A stretch of 64,000 nucleotides of DNA from an uncultured Lachnospiraceae bacterium (GTDB lineage Bacteria > Bacillota > Clostridia > Lachnospirales > Lachnospiraceae). Positions 17,214-26,183 of the stretch are shown here, piece by piece. How positions within the stretch are numbered: position 1 is the stretch's first letter; each line of letters starts with the position of its first letter. The notes under the pieces were generated by a model. The model was given only the letters and a program-made list of their open reading frames with translations, did no database searches and was not told the origin of the DNA. Position numbers and translations under genes: made by a program. The stretch spans positions 20,816 to 84,815 of the forward strand of contig CAJUJP010000011.1 in NCBI GenBank assembly GCA_910586615.1, given 5' to 3'.

Positions 17214-17948
17214 TCAGGAGAGATCCAGAAGCCGTTTGCGCATGTTTCTGGAATAAGGACAGCGTTCGCCGTTTTTCAACAGGATCTCATGGTTCTTTTT
17301 ATCAATCTGCGCGATCTGATCCGCACGCACAAGGCAGCTTCTGTGCACCCGGATAAAATGTTCCCCCAGACGTTGTTCCAGTTCCTGTATGCTCCCGATA
17401 AAGTCCAGCCGCTCCCGTCCGGCGTGAAGTTCTATGCGGTGGGTGCTGCCTGAGGTGGTAAAATACACAATTTCATCCAGAGGAATATGCCGTACCACAT
17501 CCAGCGTTTTGACGGTGAAGTACTCCTGCTGGCCGCCCTGTTCCCGTTCTACCCGCTGCATAACGCTTTTCAGGCAGCGTGACAGACCGGCGTACATCTG
17601 CTCAGGGTTCTGTTTGCAAAGATAGTCCAGAGCTTCCAGATGATACCGGAAGGTCTCAAAAGCAAGATCGGCAAAAGAAGTAACATAGATCAGAAAACCT
17701 CTGGCATCGACTTTGCGGATTTCCTGTCCCAGCCGGAAACCGTCCATGGAGGAGCCCTTCAGTTCTACGTCCAGAAAGTATATGCCCTGTCTTTGGTCCT
17801 TTGCCAGACAGTCCAGAAGTTCCTCCGGGCTGCCTGTGCACAGCGCAATCTCCATATCGTAATCTTCGATTAAAATCTGTTTTTCCAGCCAAAGGCGTTC
17901 TGCATTCCGGATCTGTTCATCGTCCTCGCATAGATAGATTGGCAGCAT
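17214..17948 (-). CDS. LytTR family response regulator (AgrA-like)
   Basis: A 244-residue protein with an N-terminal receiver domain (acidic pocket CEDDE, phospho-accepting Asp60 in IYFLDVEL). The C-terminal LytTR DNA-binding domain (about 140-242) includes GEHFIRVHRSCLVRADQI and a final RNMRKRLLDL. Proteins of this type are activated by a GHKL-type kinase and usually control peptide signalling, bacteriocins or transporters. The kinase gene ends 12 bases upstream, so both are in one operon. No pheromone gene of AgrD type was seen nearby. Confidence 0.92.
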   Translation of the reverse strand: MLPIYLCEDDEQIRNAERLWLEKQILIEDYDMEIALCTGSPEELLDCLAKDQRQGIYFLDVELKGSSMDGFRLGQEIRKVDARGFLIYVTSFADLAFETFRYHLEALDYLCKQNPEQMYAGLSRCLKSVMQRVEREQGGQQEYFTVKTLDVVRHIPLDEIVYFTTSGSTHRIELHAGRERLDFIGSIQELEQRLGEHFIRVHRSCLVRADQIAQIDKKNHEILLKNGERCPYSRNMRKRLLDLS

Positions 17949-17960
17949 GGTATCCTTCCT

Positions 17961-19334
17961 TTACTCCTGAATTTTCAGTTCCTGTACAAAATATCCGTCC
18001 TGCACGGCCGTGAAGGGAAAGACAAAATCGTACTTTGCCAGTATCCGGCGGCAGTTTTCCAGTCCGATTCCGCGGCCCATTCCTTTGGTGGTATAACCGC
18101 TCCTGCCGAGACGGCCGAAATCTACCGTTCCGTATAACGTATTTTTGATCCGGAAAGTGGTACAGCCGTCCAGAGAACTGATCATCATATGAACCCGCCC
18201 GTTTTCCCGTCCACGCACTTCGTCCATGGCATTGTCGATGAAGATTCCCAGGCATCTGCACAGGTCGGTACTGCGCATTCTCGTTTCCACGAAGGGATTT
18301 AAGACTTCCAGTTCACAATTGATCTGATCCTGCTGCATTTTCGTCAGTTTATCCAGAAACAGGCTTTTGACTTCCATCATGCGCACATTGCCCAGCTGGT
18401 TCAGCAGCCGGATCTGTTCACCCACCTGTCTGTCGAAATCCCCGGTCATTTCCTGGATAAAGTTCTGCACGGCGTCCAGGTCGCCCTCTTTTGCCTGCAG
18501 ATACATACCCGCCATCATATTTTTAAAGTCGTGGCGGAAGCCGCGCAATTCCTGCTGTATCTGCTCCATTTTCTCTATATAAATAGTCTGCTGCTGCAGA
18601 CTGGCCTGTTGAGCCATGATATATTGTCTCTGCTGGCTGTCTCTTCCCACGTAGACGAAAATAAGATGGATTAACAGAAGCAGGAACAGGGGGAGCAGCA
18701 GATAGTAACTTGTCGGAATTTCCATATAAAGTTTTCTCAGCAGCACATAATTGAAAAGAGGATAAAGCACCAGCAGGCACAGAATGCCCTTATGAACTGT
18801 TTCCTGTTCAAGCCACAGCCTGTAAATTTTTCCCATACCTGATATATGGATTATCAGTCCGCAGAGAATCAGGAAGAGCGGATGGATGATTAACAGCCAG
18901 AACAGATAACTCTTGCGTTGTGCCGGATCTGACAGATCATAGAACATTCCGTAGTTATACAATTCCGAGAGAAGCACTGCGTAAGAAGCCAGGATTTCCA
19001 CCATCAGCGCGGCCAGACAGCAGTTTCGCGGTGACGTGCGCCATACGAAGTGCAGAAGCGGCATCAGGCATACCAGCGTAAAGTATTCCCAGATTGAATA
19101 ACCCGTATGATTCATCCAGTTCCATGCGCCGGTTATGTAACAGACTGCTCCCATTGATGATATAACAAATATATAAAGCAGACATGCCAGAGCAGACTTG
19201 ACAAGATGTGCCATTCTGCGGTCGGGAATCTGTCCCAGCAGAATGTGTGCCATCCACAGGATAAACAACATCGGGATGATCTGCGCCTGCATATTCGTGC
19301 AGACGATTTGCTGGAAATACTGCCAGTTCCTCAT
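17961..19334 (-). CDS. GHKL-type sensor histidine kinase (AgrC-like)
   Basis: A 457-residue protein with six or seven membrane segments in the first 225 residues. A dimerisation helix follows, with the histidine in ELRGFRHDFKNMMAGM, then a GHKL ATPase domain (NAMDE box, and GRGIGLENCRRILAKY as the G-box). The layout is that of AgrC/ComD peptide receptors. Its partner regulator follows 12 bases downstream. There is no AgrB-type processing enzyme, but a CPBP membrane protease follows the regulator. Confidence 0.9.
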   Translation of the reverse strand: MRNWQYFQQIVCTNMQAQIIPMLFILWMAHILLGQIPDRRMAHLVKSALACLLYIFVISSMGAVCYITGAWNWMNHTGYSIWEYFTLVCLMPLLHFVWRTSPRNCCLAALMVEILASYAVLLSELYNYGMFYDLSDPAQRKSYLFWLLIIHPLFLILCGLIIHISGMGKIYRLWLEQETVHKGILCLLVLYPLFNYVLLRKLYMEIPTSYYLLLPLFLLLLIHLIFVYVGRDSQQRQYIMAQQASLQQQTIYIEKMEQIQQELRGFRHDFKNMMAGMYLQAKEGDLDAVQNFIQEMTGDFDRQVGEQIRLLNQLGNVRMMEVKSLFLDKLTKMQQDQINCELEVLNPFVETRMRSTDLCRCLGIFIDNAMDEVRGRENGRVHMMISSLDGCTTFRIKNTLYGTVDFGRLGRSGYTTKGMGRGIGLENCRRILAKYDFVFPFTAVQDGYFVQELKIQE

Positions 19335-19507
19335 AGTAATCCTCCAACTCAGTGCCGGTATTGTCTGCTGTGTGCAGACATGATGACTCGGCTCAATTAT
19401 ATATAATTTGCAGAAACGTGTAAAGAATAAACAGTGAAGGATATGTTACTGTTCAGACAGGACTTGGCATTTATTGCTAAGTCCGTACGAAAACGCATAT
19501 ATTGCAA

Positions 19508-19549
19508 GTAAAAATCCATTTGCGAAGCAAATTTTGCATGGATTTTTAC
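19508..19549. repeat. Perfect 12-bp inverted repeat upstream of the PPIase lipoprotein gene
   Basis: GTAAAAATCCAT and ATGGATTTTTAC pair perfectly around an 18-base centre that contains the TTGCGAAGCAAA turn of the dispersed hairpin family. It lies in the 365-base gap 19335-19699. The remainder of the gap holds a TATGAT-type -10 box near 19595 and no convincing gene. Confidence 0.65.
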
Positions 19550-19699
19550 ATGTTACTGACACAAGACCCTCTTTTAAGAAAGAAGGATATATGGTATGAT
19601 AAACTGATATGGGATTTTGATGCCTGTTTTAAGCAGTATGACAGACACCGGTTTGTGTTCGCATTTCAAATTTGCAGTTATGGAAAGGCATGGTTATTT

Positions 19700-20887
19700 A
19701 TGGAAAATAAAAGAAACAATATGGGACAGGGAAAAGATGCCGCATCGGGTACGGCAGCAGTACGGGAAGGAAGGAGCACAGCACATTCGGGACACAGAAA
19801 TATTTCAGGCAGAAAACGAACAGCTTTTGCGGGATTGATCCTGACAGTCTCCATGCTGCTCACTGCCTGCGGAAATAAGGAATACCTGAAAGATATCAAG
19901 GCGGCTGACTATGTGACGCTGGGCAATTATATGGGGATTCAGGCGTCGGCGCCGGAGCCTGTTGTGGAGGATAACCTGGTAGACATGTATATCGAGTATT
20001 ATATTCTGCCCAATCATGCCACAACGGAGAAAGTGACAGACCGGGCGGTTCAGGAAGGTGATACGGCAAATATTGATTTTACGGGCTATATTGAAGGAGA
20101 GGCTTTTGATGGCGGTACCGGCACCGGTTATGACCTGACCATCGGCTCCCATCAGTTCATTGACGGCTTTGAGGACGGACTGATCGGCGCAAACATCGGT
20201 GATACTGTGAAGCTGGACCTGGCTTTTCCGGATCCTTACGACAATAACCCTGATCTTTCCGGCGTGCCGGTGGTGTTTGAGGTGAAGGTCAACAGCATCA
20301 GCCGGACGGTGCTGCCGGAGCTTACCGATGAGTTTGTGCAGTCTCTGAATATCGAAGAATGTAAGAACGAGACGGATCTGCGGAATTATGTGTATGACTA
20401 TTTTTACCAGAATGCGGTGCAGACGTACCAGAGTACGATCGAGAACACGCTGACAGATAAGATCATGTCGGAATGTACGTTTAAGGAGCCGCCGGCGAAG
20501 ATGATCGACCGGTTTACCAGAAATCTGAAGGATGCGATGAATGCCCAGGCTTCGCTGCAGAACATGACACTGGTGCAGTATATGCAGACCTATTACGGAA
20601 TGGATGCGGAAGCCTATGAGGAGAAGTTTAGCGGGGATGCTTTGACGGCCGCCCAGCAGTATATCATGTTTCAGGCGATTGCGGATGCGGAGGGACTGAA
20701 TCCCGATGAGGACCAGATTCAGGAGGAGATTAGCGGCAGAGTGGAAGTTTACGGCTACGAATCCGAGGAGGCTTTCCGGGAGAGTACAGACCTTGAACTT
20801 TTGCGGGAGCAATTGATGAGAAGGAACGTGATGGAGTTTCTGAAGGAAAACGGCAACATCGAGATGGTATCAACAATCGAGGACTGA
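19700..20887 (+). CDS. Trigger-factor-like peptidyl-prolyl isomerase lipoprotein
   Basis: A 395-residue protein. A lipobox (VSMLLTACGNK, Cys57) follows a hydrophobic stretch. An FKBP-type domain (about 120-205: EGDTANIDFTGYIEGEAFDG, FIDGFEDGLIGANIGDTV) comes next, then a helical trigger-factor C-terminal-like region to the end. It is probably an extracellular, lipid-anchored folding helper, distinct from ribosome-bound trigger factor. The frame is open 66 codons further upstream, but a -10 box lies inside that stretch and the start at 19700 has GAAAGG upstream. Even so, about 40 hydrophilic residues precede the hydrophobic stretch, unusual for a lipoprotein signal. Confidence 0.87.
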   Translation: MENKRNNMGQGKDAASGTAAVREGRSTAHSGHRNISGRKRTAFAGLILTVSMLLTACGNKEYLKDIKAADYVTLGNYMGIQASAPEPVVEDNLVDMYIEYYILPNHATTEKVTDRAVQEGDTANIDFTGYIEGEAFDGGTGTGYDLTIGSHQFIDGFEDGLIGANIGDTVKLDLAFPDPYDNNPDLSGVPVVFEVKVNSISRTVLPELTDEFVQSLNIEECKNETDLRNYVYDYFYQNAVQTYQSTIENTLTDKIMSECTFKEPPAKMIDRFTRNLKDAMNAQASLQNMTLVQYMQTYYGMDAEAYEEKFSGDALTAAQQYIMFQAIADAEGLNPDEDQIQEEISGRVEVYGYESEEAFRESTDLELLREQLMRRNVMEFLKENGNIEMVSTIED

Positions 20888-20937
20888 CAGCCGGACAGGC
20901 ATGTAAATGAAAAGGATAGAAAAGGAGAGAAAGTAAC

Positions 20938-22338
20938 ATGGGCAGTATGAATTTGACGGACATTAAGGAGTTGTACCGGAACAGCAGCGAATACATCGAC
21001 CGGGAAGTGACGGTGGGAGGCTGGGTAAGAAGTATCAGAGACTCCAAATCTTTTGGGTTTATTGTTTTGAATGATGGTACTTTTTTTGAACCTTTGCAGG
21101 TGGTTTACCATGACGGGCTTGAGAATTTTGAGGCGGTCTCAAAACTGAACGTGGGATCAGCCATTGTGGCAAAAGGCAGGATTGTTGCCACGCCCCAGGC
21201 GAAACAGGCTTTTGAGATGCAGGCGTCAGAGATTCTGGTGGAAGGGGTCTCTACAGCGGATTATCCATTGCAGAAGAAACGCCACAGCTTTGAGTATCTC
21301 AGGACGATCTCACATTTAAGGCCGAGGACGAACACGTTTCAGGCGACTTTCCGCGTGCGCTCCCTGATTGCTTATGCGATCCATACCTTTTTCCAGGAGA
21401 GAGGTTTTGTATATGTGCATACGCCGATTATTACGGGGAGTGACTGCGAAGGTGCAGGAGAAATGTTCCAGGTGACCACGCTGGATCTGAACAATCTGCC
21501 CATGACGGAAGACGGGCAGGTGGATTACAGCCGGGATTTCTTCGGAAAGGCAACGAATCTGACCGTGAGCGGGCAGTTGAATGTGGAGACGTATGCTTTT
21601 GCATTTAAAAATGTATATACTTTCGGTCCCACATTCCGGGCGGAGAATTCCAATACCACAAGACATGCGGCAGAATTCTGGATGATCGAGCCGGAGATTG
21701 CATTTGCGGATCTGACCGATGACATGATGCTGGCCGAGGCCATGCTCAAACATGTGATCCGCTATGTGCTGGAGAACGCGCCGGAGGAGATGAACTTCTT
21801 TAATCAGTTTGTGGACAAAGGACTGATTGAGCGGCTGAATCATGTGCTGAATTCAGATTTTGCCCATGTGACCTATACGGATGCGATCAGCATTCTGGAA
21901 AAGCATAACGACGAATTTGAGTATAAGGTATCCTGGGGCTGTGATCTGCAGACCGAGCATGAGAGATATCTGACGGAACAGGAATTCAAGCGTCCGGTTT
22001 TTGTGACGGATTATCCGAAGGAGATCAAGGCTTTCTATATGAAGCTGAATGAGGATGGCAAGACCGTGGCGGCCATGGACTGTCTTGTGCCGGGAATCGG
22101 TGAGATCATCGGCGGAAGCCAGAGAGAGGACGATCTGGAAGTATTAGAGAAGAGAATGGCGGAGATGGGGCTGAATAAGGAGGATTATGAGTTCTATCTT
22201 GACTTGAGAAAATACGGTTCCGTGCGTCATGCGGGCTTTGGCCTGGGCTTTGAGCGGTGTGTGATGTATCTGACCGGCATGGGCAACATCAGAGATGTGG
22301 TTCCGTTCCCGAGAACCGTGAACAACTGTGAACTGTAG
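20938..22338 (+). CDS. asnS: Asparaginyl-tRNA synthetase
   Basis: A 466-residue class II synthetase charging tRNA-Asn. The N-terminal OB fold (VTVGGWVRSIRDSKSFGFI) is followed by the catalytic core with motif 2 (TFGPTFRAENSNTTRHAAEF) and motif 3 (GFGLGFERCVMYLTGM, ending RDVVPFPRT). Length is typical. The start has GGAGAGAAA upstream; a second in-frame ATG three codons later is possible. It follows the PPIase lipoprotein by 50 bases and may share its transcript. No T-box leader was seen. Confidence 0.96.
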   Translation: MGSMNLTDIKELYRNSSEYIDREVTVGGWVRSIRDSKSFGFIVLNDGTFFEPLQVVYHDGLENFEAVSKLNVGSAIVAKGRIVATPQAKQAFEMQASEILVEGVSTADYPLQKKRHSFEYLRTISHLRPRTNTFQATFRVRSLIAYAIHTFFQERGFVYVHTPIITGSDCEGAGEMFQVTTLDLNNLPMTEDGQVDYSRDFFGKATNLTVSGQLNVETYAFAFKNVYTFGPTFRAENSNTTRHAAEFWMIEPEIAFADLTDDMMLAEAMLKHVIRYVLENAPEEMNFFNQFVDKGLIERLNHVLNSDFAHVTYTDAISILEKHNDEFEYKVSWGCDLQTEHERYLTEQEFKRPVFVTDYPKEIKAFYMKLNEDGKTVAAMDCLVPGIGEIIGGSQREDDLEVLEKRMAEMGLNKEDYEFYLDLRKYGSVRHAGFGLGFERCVMYLTGMGNIRDVVPFPRTVNNCEL

Positions 22339-22433
22339 ATGTGGTACAGCAGCATGGCTGTTAAGCGTTCTGCGTGTCAGCAAAGGTACAGTATGAACAG
22401 TAAGTATCTTTCCTGACTGCGCAGAGGTATGAA

Positions 22434-23708
22434 ATGAGGCACGATAAGATGAAGCGAAGATATATACGGCATGTATGTGTCATTCTGTCTTTCATAATGT
22501 TTTTGATAGTGGTAGATCCGGTATCGGCTACCACTATTTCTGATCTTCAGAAAGATCTTAAGAAAAACCAGTCCCAGCTGGATGATGTCAACAAGCAGAT
22601 TTCCGACTTCAAAGGTGCACAGGCGGATATCGGGGACGAAATCAGTGAACTGGATGCGGAGATGGTCGCTCTTTTGACGGACATCAATCTGATCCAGGAG
22701 GCGATTAAAGACAAAGAGGAGGATATCGCCGATACACAGGAGGCATACGATGAGGCAGTGGCAGAGCAGGACCGTCAGTACGAATCCATGAAGATACGTA
22801 TCCGGTTTATGTATGAAAAGGGGGATGCCTCATATCTGCAGATTTTTCTGGGTGCCAAAGGCATGGGCGATATGATGAATAAGGCAAATTACGTAGAGGA
22901 GCTCTACGAGTATGACCGGAAATTGCTGGCAGAGTATCAGGAGCAGGTTCAGCAGGTTGCCATGCTGAAGGATACGCTGGAAGAAGAGAAATCTGAACTG
23001 CAGACTTCGGAGACGGAGCTTGCGGAAGAACAGGCTTACGTGGAACAGGTTCTGGCACAGAAAAAGGAAGAGTACGAGAATTATAATGTGGTGCTGGCCA
23101 AAGCCAGACAGGAGGCGGCGGCTTACACGGCGCGGATCAAGCAGGAGACTGCACAGATCCGGAAGCTGGAAGAAGAGGAACGCAGACGGCGGGAAGAGGA
23201 AGAGCGCAAGCGCAGGGAAGAAGAGGAACGCAGACGGAAAGAGCAGGAGGAACTGCTGGCGTCCCGTGACGGCGGTGATGACGCAGACGGCGAAAGCGAC
23301 AGTAAGGCTGATTCCGGCAGCAAAAACGATAAGAAGACGGAAACGCCCAAGCCCTCTTCAGGCGGAGGCAAAGGACAACAGATCGCGGATTTTGCCTGCA
23401 AATATATCGGTTATCCATATGTGGCGGGAGGGACAAGTCTGACCCAAGGAGCAGACTGTTCGGGTTTTGTCATGGCAGTTTTCAAGGAATTCGGTTATTC
23501 CCTTCCCCGCAGTTCCTATGCGCAGTCAGGGGTGGGAAAGGCGGTATCCTACTCCGAGGCACAGCCGGGGGACATTATTTACTATGGCGGACATGTGGGA
23601 ATTTATATCGGCGGCGGGCAGATTGTCCATGCAAGTACGGAGCGGACAGGAATTAAGATTACATCCGCTACATACCGTAGTATTATTACGGTTAGACGAA
23701 TTGTATAA
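22434..23708 (+). CDS. Secreted NlpC/P60 peptidoglycan hydrolase with coiled coil (PcsB-like)
   Basis: A 424-residue secreted protein. It has a signal peptide (about 1-33, ending VDPVSA), then a long coiled coil (about 35-270) with a highly charged Arg/Glu repeat near its end. A low-complexity Asp/Ser/Lys linker and a C-terminal NlpC/P60 domain (about 310-424) follow. The catalytic cysteine (QGADCSGFVMA) and histidine (GGHVGIYIG) are present. Such proteins cleave peptide cross-links in the wall; the coiled coil in PcsB-type proteins is bound by FtsEX, which controls the hydrolase. No ftsEX genes are nearby. Confidence 0.92.
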   Translation: MRHDKMKRRYIRHVCVILSFIMFLIVVDPVSATTISDLQKDLKKNQSQLDDVNKQISDFKGAQADIGDEISELDAEMVALLTDINLIQEAIKDKEEDIADTQEAYDEAVAEQDRQYESMKIRIRFMYEKGDASYLQIFLGAKGMGDMMNKANYVEELYEYDRKLLAEYQEQVQQVAMLKDTLEEEKSELQTSETELAEEQAYVEQVLAQKKEEYENYNVVLAKARQEAAAYTARIKQETAQIRKLEEEERRRREEEERKRREEEERRRKEQEELLASRDGGDDADGESDSKADSGSKNDKKTETPKPSSGGGKGQQIADFACKYIGYPYVAGGTSLTQGADCSGFVMAVFKEFGYSLPRSSYAQSGVGKAVSYSEAQPGDIIYYGGHVGIYIGGGQIVHASTERTGIKITSATYRSIITVRRIV

Positions 23709-23713
23709 AAACG

Positions 23714-23742
23714 TTGCTTTATGTGTAATTTTTTAGTACAAT
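23714..23742 (+). promoter_or_regulatory. Sigma-A promoter of the chemoreceptor gene
   Basis: TTGCTT at 23714-23719 and TACAAT at 23737-23742 with a 17-base spacer, starting six bases after the stop of the hydrolase gene and 70 bases before the chemoreceptor start. Confidence 0.65.
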
Positions 23743-23812
23743 AGTAACAAGTGGCGGAGAAGGGGGAACTTTTGGTTGAGGGATATTTCAGAAACTATAT
23801 GGAGGTAGTGCA

Positions 23813-25798
23813 ATGAAGATCAGGGCGAAATTGACGACATTCTTTTCGATTATATGTATCGGATGTATGTTAACTGCAATCATGTGTATCGTATCGGTGG
23901 TTAAGACACGGGTTGCGGGTATGAATGACGAGAAATATCAGCTGGAAGCGAAATATTATGCGACGAAGGTGAGCGAATGGCTGGAAGAGAGTTCAGCGCC
24001 GATCGGTACCATCGACGTGTATCTGCAGTCGCAGTCGCAGGTTAACAAAGAGCTTTTATGGGGATATCTGCAGGCGCTGACAGGAGCATATGAGAATACC
24101 ACGGATATTTATGTGGCCTATTCTGATGGAGAATATTATGACGGAGCCGGCTGGATCCCGGATGAGGGATGGGAATTTTTTGACCGTTCGTGGTATAAGG
24201 GCGCGATTGAGTCAGAAGAGAAAGTATGCAGCGAACCTTTTCTTGACTCTGTAACCGGTGAGATGGTAGTGCCTGTGGGACAGAAATTTACATGCAAGGA
24301 CGGCAGCACCGGCGTGATCAGCATGGATCTGCAGCTTCCGGTTCTGTTTGATATGCTGAACGAGATCGTGGATACTTCGGATGGCAGTTACGCTTTTCTG
24401 GTAAACAATTCCGGCTCGATCCTGATGCACAAGAACGAGGAATTTATCTCTACGGAGGCAGAACCCAAGCGGGTGAAGGATGTTTTGAACGGTGCATATA
24501 CGACGGCGATCAGTGACGGCAGCGCAGTGGAAGACTATGACGGCGTGCGCAAATATCTGAAGGCGAGTCCGGTAGGCACCAGCGGCTGGGTTGTGATTGT
24601 TGCCACACCGGCATCGGTGTATGATCAGGTGGTGGGACAGATTTTGAAGTTTGCGGTGGTAGTTATGGCTGTGGCAGCAGTCTTTGCGGCGCTTATTGTT
24701 GCGGTTTACAGTGGCACATTCACAAAGCCGATTCTGGTAATGCAGAAGGAAGTTACGGAACTGAAAGAGCTGAAACTTCAACTGAAGGAAAGCGCGCTCA
24801 ATCCGAAACGTAAAGATGAAATGGCAGTCATGGACCGGGCGATACAGGCCATGCGGCATTCTCTTCATGAGATTCTGCAGCAGATGATGGATGCGTCCGG
24901 AGTGCTGCGCAGACAGTTTGAAAACGTGGAAGATTCCGTGGAGAGTACGGTTACGAACAATGCCTCGGTGAAAGATACGGTAGAACAGATCGTTCTGGCT
25001 ATCGATGATGTGGCACAGCAGACACAACATGCCAATGAAAATCTGGCGGACTTTGCGGATAAACTGGCTCAGGTTGCGGAGCGGATGGAGAAGATGAACG
25101 CGGTTGCCAATGCGGCGGTTCAGCAGTGCAGTGAAGGTATGCAGACGGTGGGAACGCTGTCCGCTAAGATTAATGAGAGCCGCGAGATTCAGGATGCTAC
25201 ATATGAGACGGCCAACAGTCTCACACAGAAGTCGGTTTCCATCGACGGAATCAGCAAGACCATCGGTGAGATCGCTACCCAGACATCACTGCTTGCATTG
25301 AACGCGTCCATTGAGGCGGCCAGGGCAGGTGAAGCGGGCAGAGGATTTGCGGTTGTGGCGGAGGAGATCGGCCAGCTTGCCGGGCAGACCACATCGGCGA
25401 CACAGAATATTAATCAGATTATTACAGAGATCCAGAATGAGATCAAGAATGTCAGCGCACAGATCGGACAGATGCAGGAGACAACGACAGAGAGTATGTC
25501 GGCAATGGAAGATACCCAGGGTGTGTTCCAGAAGATCAGCGAAGACATTTCAAGTGTGGGCAGTGACATTAATGAACTGGAAAATGCGGTTGAAACGTTG
25601 AATCTTAATAAGAATGAGATTGTGGATACCTTCTCAGGCATATCCAGTGAGACACAGGAATTATCGGCTGCAAGCCAGGAAGTAAACAGCAGGGTAGAAG
25701 ATCAGAATACCGAGATGAACAATATCGGCCAGGCTATGCATGAACTGGACGGCGTTGTGAAACAGCTGGATGAAATTATCGGAAGATTTGAGCTATAA
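23813..25798 (+). CDS. Methyl-accepting chemotaxis protein with dCache-type sensor
   Basis: A 661-residue membrane receptor. One helix at about 10-32 and another at about 275-300 enclose an extracellular double-Cache-like sensor domain (WGYLQALTGAYENTTDIYVA and PEDGW-type motifs). A HAMP-like linker and a long cytoplasmic coiled coil follow. The signalling tip is intact (IGEIATQTSLLALNASIEAA, then GRGFAVVAEEIGQLA). Cache sensors typically bind amino acids or organic acids. GGAGGT precedes the start. A strong terminator follows. No other chemotaxis or flagellar gene is in the window. Confidence 0.94.
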   Translation: MKIRAKLTTFFSIICIGCMLTAIMCIVSVVKTRVAGMNDEKYQLEAKYYATKVSEWLEESSAPIGTIDVYLQSQSQVNKELLWGYLQALTGAYENTTDIYVAYSDGEYYDGAGWIPDEGWEFFDRSWYKGAIESEEKVCSEPFLDSVTGEMVVPVGQKFTCKDGSTGVISMDLQLPVLFDMLNEIVDTSDGSYAFLVNNSGSILMHKNEEFISTEAEPKRVKDVLNGAYTTAISDGSAVEDYDGVRKYLKASPVGTSGWVVIVATPASVYDQVVGQILKFAVVVMAVAAVFAALIVAVYSGTFTKPILVMQKEVTELKELKLQLKESALNPKRKDEMAVMDRAIQAMRHSLHEILQQMMDASGVLRRQFENVEDSVESTVTNNASVKDTVEQIVLAIDDVAQQTQHANENLADFADKLAQVAERMEKMNAVANAAVQQCSEGMQTVGTLSAKINESREIQDATYETANSLTQKSVSIDGISKTIGEIATQTSLLALNASIEAARAGEAGRGFAVVAEEIGQLAGQTTSATQNINQIITEIQNEIKNVSAQIGQMQETTTESMSAMEDTQGVFQKISEDISSVGSDINELENAVETLNLNKNEIVDTFSGISSETQELSAASQEVNSRVEDQNTEMNNIGQAMHELDGVVKQLDEIIGRFEL

Positions 25799-25811
25799 GA
25801 AGCAGATCAGG

Positions 25812-25872
25812 AAACCGTTGTTTCTGCAGGATGAAAGAATTATATTCACCTGCGGAAGCAGCGGTTTTTTTA
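25812..25872 (+). terminator. Intrinsic terminator of the chemoreceptor gene
   Basis: ACCGTTGTTTCTGCAGG pairs with CCTGCGGAAGCAGCGGT over 17 positions, with three G-U pairs, around an 18-base loop. A run of Ts follows. It starts 13 bases after the stop codon. Confidence 0.85.
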
Positions 25873-25960
25873 TGGTATTAGGAAATTCCTACGCTTATTC
25901 GAGTTCGCGAAGCGAATCTCGCAAACGAGCTTTGCTCGTTTTTTTATGGTATAGGAAATT
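25871..25960. repeat. Dispersed hairpin repeat with GAA turn and a T-tract hairpin
   Basis: The block starts and ends with near-identical pieces (TATGGTATTAGGAAATTCC and TATGGTATAGGAAATT). Between them are a TTCGCGAAGCGAA hairpin and a second hairpin, AAACGAGC-TTT-GCTCGTTT, followed by Ts. The same modules recur near 15.35 and 43.4 kb. The 385-base gap 25799-26183 holds this repeat, the preceding terminator and the tandem repeat at 26013. Confidence 0.75.
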
Positions 25961-26012
25961 TCTTAGAAAAATTTTATCAAATCTTTTGATTTCTAACAAA
26001 AATATAATTTTT

Positions 26013-26034
26013 TTGTAAGGTTATTGTAAGGTTA
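26013..26034 (+). promoter_or_regulatory. Tandem 11-bp direct repeat, possible regulator site
   Basis: TTGTAAGGTTA occurs twice without a gap. Direct repeats with an 11-bp period, about one helical turn, are typical binding sites of OmpR/PhoB-type response regulators. It lies 150 bases before the GTG of the next gene. Binding is inferred. Confidence 0.45.
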
Positions 26035-26183
26035 CAGTGCTATCCTTTTTGTAAATATATGCCAAAAGTATAAACCGGCCTGTTCAGGTGCAGAAACCGA
26101 CCTTCAGGAAGCGGGAATAATAACCACAGCATCGGAAATCCTGTTTTTATAATAATGGCGGAAATGAAAAAGGAGAAAAACTT

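Noticed and set aside
19805..20812. Long minus-strand frame (335 codons) opposite the PPIase lipoprotein gene
   Set aside because: Shadow of a clear plus-strand gene with lipobox and FKBP domain; composition is not protein-like.
22506..22537. 10-bp inverted repeat in the signal peptide coding region of the NlpC/P60 gene
   Set aside because: ATAGTGGTAG/CTACCACTAT is perfect, but it lies inside coding sequence with no link to the ribosome site or promoter; probably chance.
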